Assembly: GCF_019049105.1 (NCBI RefSeq)
Contig: NZ_JAHQZR010000003.1
Span: 1 to 64,000, forward strand
Direction: 5' to 3'
Length of the DNA: 64,000 bases
Source: Leucobacter chinensis
GTDB lineage: Bacteria; Actinomycetota; Actinomycetes; Actinomycetales; Microbacteriaceae
The notes under the pieces are model-generated. The model was not told the DNA's origin. It did not search any database and was given only the letters and a program-made list of their open reading frames with translations. Shown in pieces: positions 61,048 through 64,000 of the stretch. Position numbers and translations under genes: made by a program. The stretch's first letter is position 1. Each line of letters starts with the position of its first letter.

Positions 61048-62232
61048 ATGCCTCGCCAACAAGACATCGAAAGTCGTCTGGTCACCTCGCTCGTGCCCTC
61101 GCTTTCTCGAAGCCTTGCCGAACAGTTCAACGTCTTTCGGGTGATGCATCACGGCACTCACGAAAAGCAGCTCTCAAACGTCTTCGCCTGGCTGCTCCGA
61201 ACCGATGGCACTCACGAGTTGGGTGATACCTTCCAAAAGATCTTCATGAGTAGGATCAACGCTGCATTACCTGAAGGCGACGGATTTCAAACCTCTGGAT
61301 TTCGAGTCACCCAAGAAGTGGACACCTCCGGCGAGTCCGCGACAGGCAAGGACATCGCCGACATTGTGCTCATGACAGCTCACGAGTGCATCGTCATTGA
61401 GAACTTCGGCACCTCCGACGGGCACGGCCATGACTATTTTGGCTACCTTGCCCATGGCGCGCAGGGCGGAAGACGTAGTGTCGTCGTGCTGCTGTGCATA
61501 CGACGAGAGTTTGAACTTCAAACTGATGGATGGGAACACGCGGTCGTGCTCACCTATGCGAGTCTCCTCAGCGATCTGTACGCGCACGTCAAAGCAGACA
61601 AGAAGTGGCGTCGAGACCACCCTCAGCAGAACTTCTTCATCAACGAACTGGTCGAAAACTTCGTGGAAGGACCAAGCCCCGTGAATACTACCGATCGAAT
61701 CGCATTCATTAAGACAATGTGTGAAACGGGAGAATCTGCACGATATGGGCAACGTCCCCAAGATGCAGCCGCAGAACAGTTCGCCGAAATACTCGCTCAG
61801 CACGCGAAGCAACAGTTTGAAGACGGCCGAAGAACCCTTGGCGATGTCAAGAGGTACCTCCGCCAATACGCCGAACGACGGCTCATGCCCCAGATCAACA
61901 GTGCACTTGGCAGAGAAGCTGTCGCCTCAGTTCGAGCGAATTTTGTTGGCAAGTGGGAATGGTACGTGCGACTCCTCAACGCCAACGGCGACATGGTTGC
62001 GGGGCTCCTGTTTGGCCCGACTGCAGCTACCTACAATGACGAGATTCCAGATCCAGTCCAGCACCCAGACTTCGGCAAGGTCTTTATCCTGATGCGGTCT
62101 TCTGACGTTGAGAGCCTTCACCAAACGGATATCAGCCTGGAAGATGTACTCACCGGATTTGAGCCAACGGATGATCGACTCGTTCAAACTGTGATCCCGC
62201 TTGTGCAGACGAACCATGCAGCTCAGGAATGA
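61048..62232 (+). CDS. PD-(D/E)XK nuclease superfamily protein
   Basis: A 394-residue protein of the PDDEXK_4-like group. The core reads KDIADIVLMTAHECIVIENF, with Asp in the first strand and Glu in IEN on the next, and then TSDGHGHDYFGYL. The usual lysine after the Glu is replaced by Asn (IEN), a substitution common in this group. An opening SNVFAWLLRTDG also fits the family. It starts 31 bases after the ParB-like stop and ends overlapping a convergent methyltransferase gene by ten bases. A defence or DNA repair role is possible; it is not in the overlapped operon. Confidence 0.75.
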   Translation: MPRQQDIESRLVTSLVPSLSRSLAEQFNVFRVMHHGTHEKQLSNVFAWLLRTDGTHELGDTFQKIFMSRINAALPEGDGFQTSGFRVTQEVDTSGESATGKDIADIVLMTAHECIVIENFGTSDGHGHDYFGYLAHGAQGGRRSVVVLLCIRREFELQTDGWEHAVVLTYASLLSDLYAHVKADKKWRRDHPQQNFFINELVENFVEGPSPVNTTDRIAFIKTMCETGESARYGQRPQDAAAEQFAEILAQHAKQQFEDGRRTLGDVKRYLRQYAERRLMPQINSALGREAVASVRANFVGKWEWYVRLLNANGDMVAGLLFGPTAATYNDEIPDPVQHPDFGKVFILMRSSDVESLHQTDISLEDVLTGFEPTDDRLVQTVIPLVQTNHAAQE

Positions 62233-63164
62233 TTCCGTCCGATCGCCACAGTGTCGAACCGGCCGACACGCTCGATCCGGCCTTCGTGTCTATCCGCAAA
62301 TTCTCGTAGCCGCGAATTAGTGTCAGCAAGTTGTTGCGAGGTGAGGTCCGAAGTGACCGGCGCTTCACCTTCTGCATACGCCGACAACACCAGTCGGCCA
62401 CGGGCATGACGCATGATCGATTCCCAGTCATCGTGCGAAAGGTACGACGCTGAGCCGCCGAGCGCGAGCACGAGATCAAACCTGGTTCCGGCCAAATGGC
62501 GACGGGCAATAGTGTCGGCGAACGTTCTCGGTTCGACCCTGGCAACGAGCGGGTGCTTCCGCACGAGTTCGTTCAGCATCGGCTGTGACGGGTCTATCGC
62601 AGTCAAGCGGGGTGCTTCCGTCAGGTCGAGATCAAGCGTCAGCCCGGTTCCTGCGCCGATGTCGAGGGTGCGGCACTTGCGATAGCCGCGGGTGACTTCG
62701 TCTACGAGTCGCGTGAACCCTCGTCGCTCTTCGCCAGTCGCGGTGAAGTCGCGATCCCAGTAGGTTGCGATTGCGTCGTAGCTAGAGCGGAACTCGCTCT
62801 TCGTGCGTGGCATGTTCTGCACACCGTAGACGTGGTCGGCACGACCTCTGTTGATCAGCGTCACGTCATCGTGCTCTCGATCCATGGTCCAGTACTTCCA
62901 GCCGTCGTGAACAAGATAGATGCGCGTTGTTTTGAAAAACTTCTGCGGCTCACCGAACGTGTGAATGACCCGAGCCGCCCTGGCAAAATCGGCCTTTGTC
63001 ATTCCTTCAGTTCGCTCAGCGATGTATTCGTGTGGTGCGCCCTCCGCGTAGGTCACTGCGAAGACCCAGTCCAGCTTCACAATCTTGTTTTGCCACCATT
63101 CAAGGTCGTTCTCGGTGATCGGCAACACGCTTACGTTCTTCTCAATACTCACTTGCTCACTCAA
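62223..63164 (-). CDS. class I SAM-dependent methyltransferase with unusual N-terminal domain
   Basis: A 313-residue protein. The methyltransferase fold (about 150-280) has motif I LDIGAGTGLTLDL and a later LVLALGG. The first 130 residues are a separate domain with EYIAERTEG, FGEPQKFFKTTRIYLVHDGW and WTMDREHDDVTLINRG. I recall this N-terminal type beside methyltransferases in mobile elements but know no function. A TTG at 63164 or GTG at 63152 starts it; neither has a strong ribosome binding site. Convergent with the nuclease-like gene, overlapping by ten bases. Confidence 0.7.
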   Translation of the reverse strand: MSEQVSIEKNVSVLPITENDLEWWQNKIVKLDWVFAVTYAEGAPHEYIAERTEGMTKADFARAARVIHTFGEPQKFFKTTRIYLVHDGWKYWTMDREHDDVTLINRGRADHVYGVQNMPRTKSEFRSSYDAIATYWDRDFTATGEERRGFTRLVDEVTRGYRKCRTLDIGAGTGLTLDLDLTEAPRLTAIDPSQPMLNELVRKHPLVARVEPRTFADTIARRHLAGTRFDLVLALGGSASYLSHDDWESIMRHARGRLVLSAYAEGEAPVTSDLTSQQLADTNSRLREFADRHEGRIERVGRFDTVAIGRNHS

Positions 63165-63313
63165 CTATCTCTGCGCGTCTTGGATGACGTGCGTCTTCTT
63201 GTGGTTTCGAGTATGAGCCCAGCCACCGACATTCCTCGGTCAGTCGGATTCTGTGCTGGGTCACGTAAGGATTTCGACAAGACTTCATAGTCAGAGGCGT
63301 GCACCTAGTGGGC

Positions 63314-63994
63314 ATGATGACTTCACCCGACTCGCGCACACGCCGAAAGCTCATCGCTCTGACACTCAGCGGCGCAATCCTCATCGCCCTGGTCGCAGTT
63401 GGTGGGTACGGACTTCTCACCGGATCCCGCGACGCACCGCCACCAGAGCCCCCAGCTTCGTCTCCGGTGGCCCCCGCTACGCCTTCTCAACCGGGTACCT
63501 CGCGGCCTGTCGCACCACGGATCGCTCCCACAAGTGATCCCGAGCTGTTCGCTCGTCGTGTTGCAGCTGCATTGTTCACTTGGGACACAGGGGCCGGGCT
63601 GGTGCCGCTCGACTACACATCGACGATCCTCGACGTTGGCGACCCATCCGGCCACGAGCAAGCGGGGCTCGCCGCAGACATTGCAAGCTACATGCCCACG
63701 CGTGACGCATGGGTGCAGCTGCGCAAATACGCGACCACTCAGTCGATCGAGATCGACACCATCGATGTGCCCGACGCCTGGGCACACGCGGCCGCGCAAG
63801 CGAAACATGGGCAGCTCCCGCCCGGTGCGATCGCGTACACGGTCGATGGCATTCGTCACCGCGACGGTGTCTGGAACGACACCGCAGAAACACTCTCAGT
63901 GCCGGTCGCATTCACGCTGTTCATGGCCTGCCCTCACGACGGCGACCCCTGCTACCTGCTCCGGCTTTCGCAGCTCGATAACCCACTTCGGTAG
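63314..63994 (+). CDS. single-pass membrane protein, possible conjugation component
   Basis: A 226-residue protein with a short cytoplasmic N-terminus, one hydrophobic helix (about residues 13-35), a Pro/Ala/Ser-rich linker and an extracytoplasmic domain with two cysteines near the end (ACPHDGDPCYLLRL). The topology is that of VirB8/TcpC-like conjugation proteins, and similar proteins precede the type IV secretion genes in actinobacterial ICEs. The sequence similarity to those families is not clear to me, so the link is inferred from topology and position. Tandem ATGs at 63314 and 63317 are possible starts. Confidence 0.6.
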   Translation: MMTSPDSRTRRKLIALTLSGAILIALVAVGGYGLLTGSRDAPPPEPPASSPVAPATPSQPGTSRPVAPRIAPTSDPELFARRVAAALFTWDTGAGLVPLDYTSTILDVGDPSGHEQAGLAADIASYMPTRDAWVQLRKYATTQSIEIDTIDVPDAWAHAAAQAKHGQLPPGAIAYTVDGIRHRDGVWNDTAETLSVPVAFTLFMACPHDGDPCYLLRLSQLDNPLR

Positions 63995-64000
63995 GAGCGC

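Larger units (their letters stand above)
33443..64000. mobile_element. integrative conjugative element, left part (truncated by the window)
   Basis: The region starts at a partial tRNA-Pro and carries a MobF relaxase-helicase, ParB-like and primase-polymerase proteins, an ArdC-like antirestriction protein, an XRE/ImmA-type control pair, a DUF2637 membrane protein and umuDC. This set is familiar from actinobacterial ICEs that use a type IV secretion system. Cargo includes a defence-like operon at 41680-52533. No integrase, excisionase with certainty, VirB4/TraG-like ATPase or coupling protein is inside the window; they should lie further right together with the other att site. Confidence 0.75.

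Noticed and set aside
44701-64000. Insertion sequences or transposases in the island
   Set aside because: I found no transposase-like reading frame or IS-type terminal repeats in the window.

Overview
The window looks like a chromosomal segment of a high-GC actinobacterium. I infer Microbacteriaceae, Leucobacter-like, from the codon and GC bias, the DtxR/IdeR-type iron boxes, the mycobacterial-type LexA box and the actinobacterial island backbone. No rRNA or intact tRNA gene is visible, so the genus is inference.

Bases 1-33.2 kb look like ordinary accessory metabolism. 0.2-7.6 kb holds a FUSC membrane protein, an operon of a condensation-like acyltransferase, an HSL-type esterase and a DUF6320 membrane protein, then an alpha/beta-hydrolase plus Baeyer-Villiger-like monooxygenase operon facing an IclR regulator. 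8.8-14.1 kb holds a LysR regulator divergent from an MHS-type transporter, an amidohydrolase and an M20 deacylase. 14.7-20.5 kb is a mirror-image iron locus: siderophore-interacting protein (SIP), substrate-binding lipoprotein (SBP) and AraC regulator, then AraC, SBP and SIP. After an acyl-CoA ligase comes a complete siderophore importer (ATPase, two FecCD permeases, esterase, SBP) divergent from a third AraC regulator. 29.0-33.2 kb is a TetR-controlled 2-oxoacid (pyruvate/acetoin-type) dehydrogenase operon encoding E1 alpha, E1 beta and E2. Five copies of a long palindrome lie only at operon ends between 1.5 and 14.5 kb.

At 33443-33480 is the 3' half of a proline tRNA (minus strand, CCA included) with no 5' half. 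Everything to its right reads as an integrative conjugative element (ICE) that runs past the window. Its backbone includes a small membrane protein, SOS-controlled umuDC, a DprA-like protein, a MobF relaxase-helicase, an XRE/ImmA-type control pair, an ArdC-like protein, a primase-polymerase, a DUF2637 membrane protein and a ParB-like protein. No integrase, VirB4 or coupling protein lies inside the window.

The most interesting part is cargo at 41.7-52.5 kb, between relaxase and control region: a tightly coupled minus-strand operon of an HTH protein, a 1336-aa adenine-MTase-like protein, a PLD-SNF2 helicase fusion, a HEPN(Swt1-like)-DUF3320 protein and a GmrSD-like type IV restriction enzyme. 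I read it as a probable composite anti-phage system that I cannot match to one named family. A second possible defence pair (PD-(D/E)XK nuclease-like protein and an unusual methyltransferase) lies at 61.0-63.2 kb. All calls come from reading the sequence and family knowledge; no database search was run.
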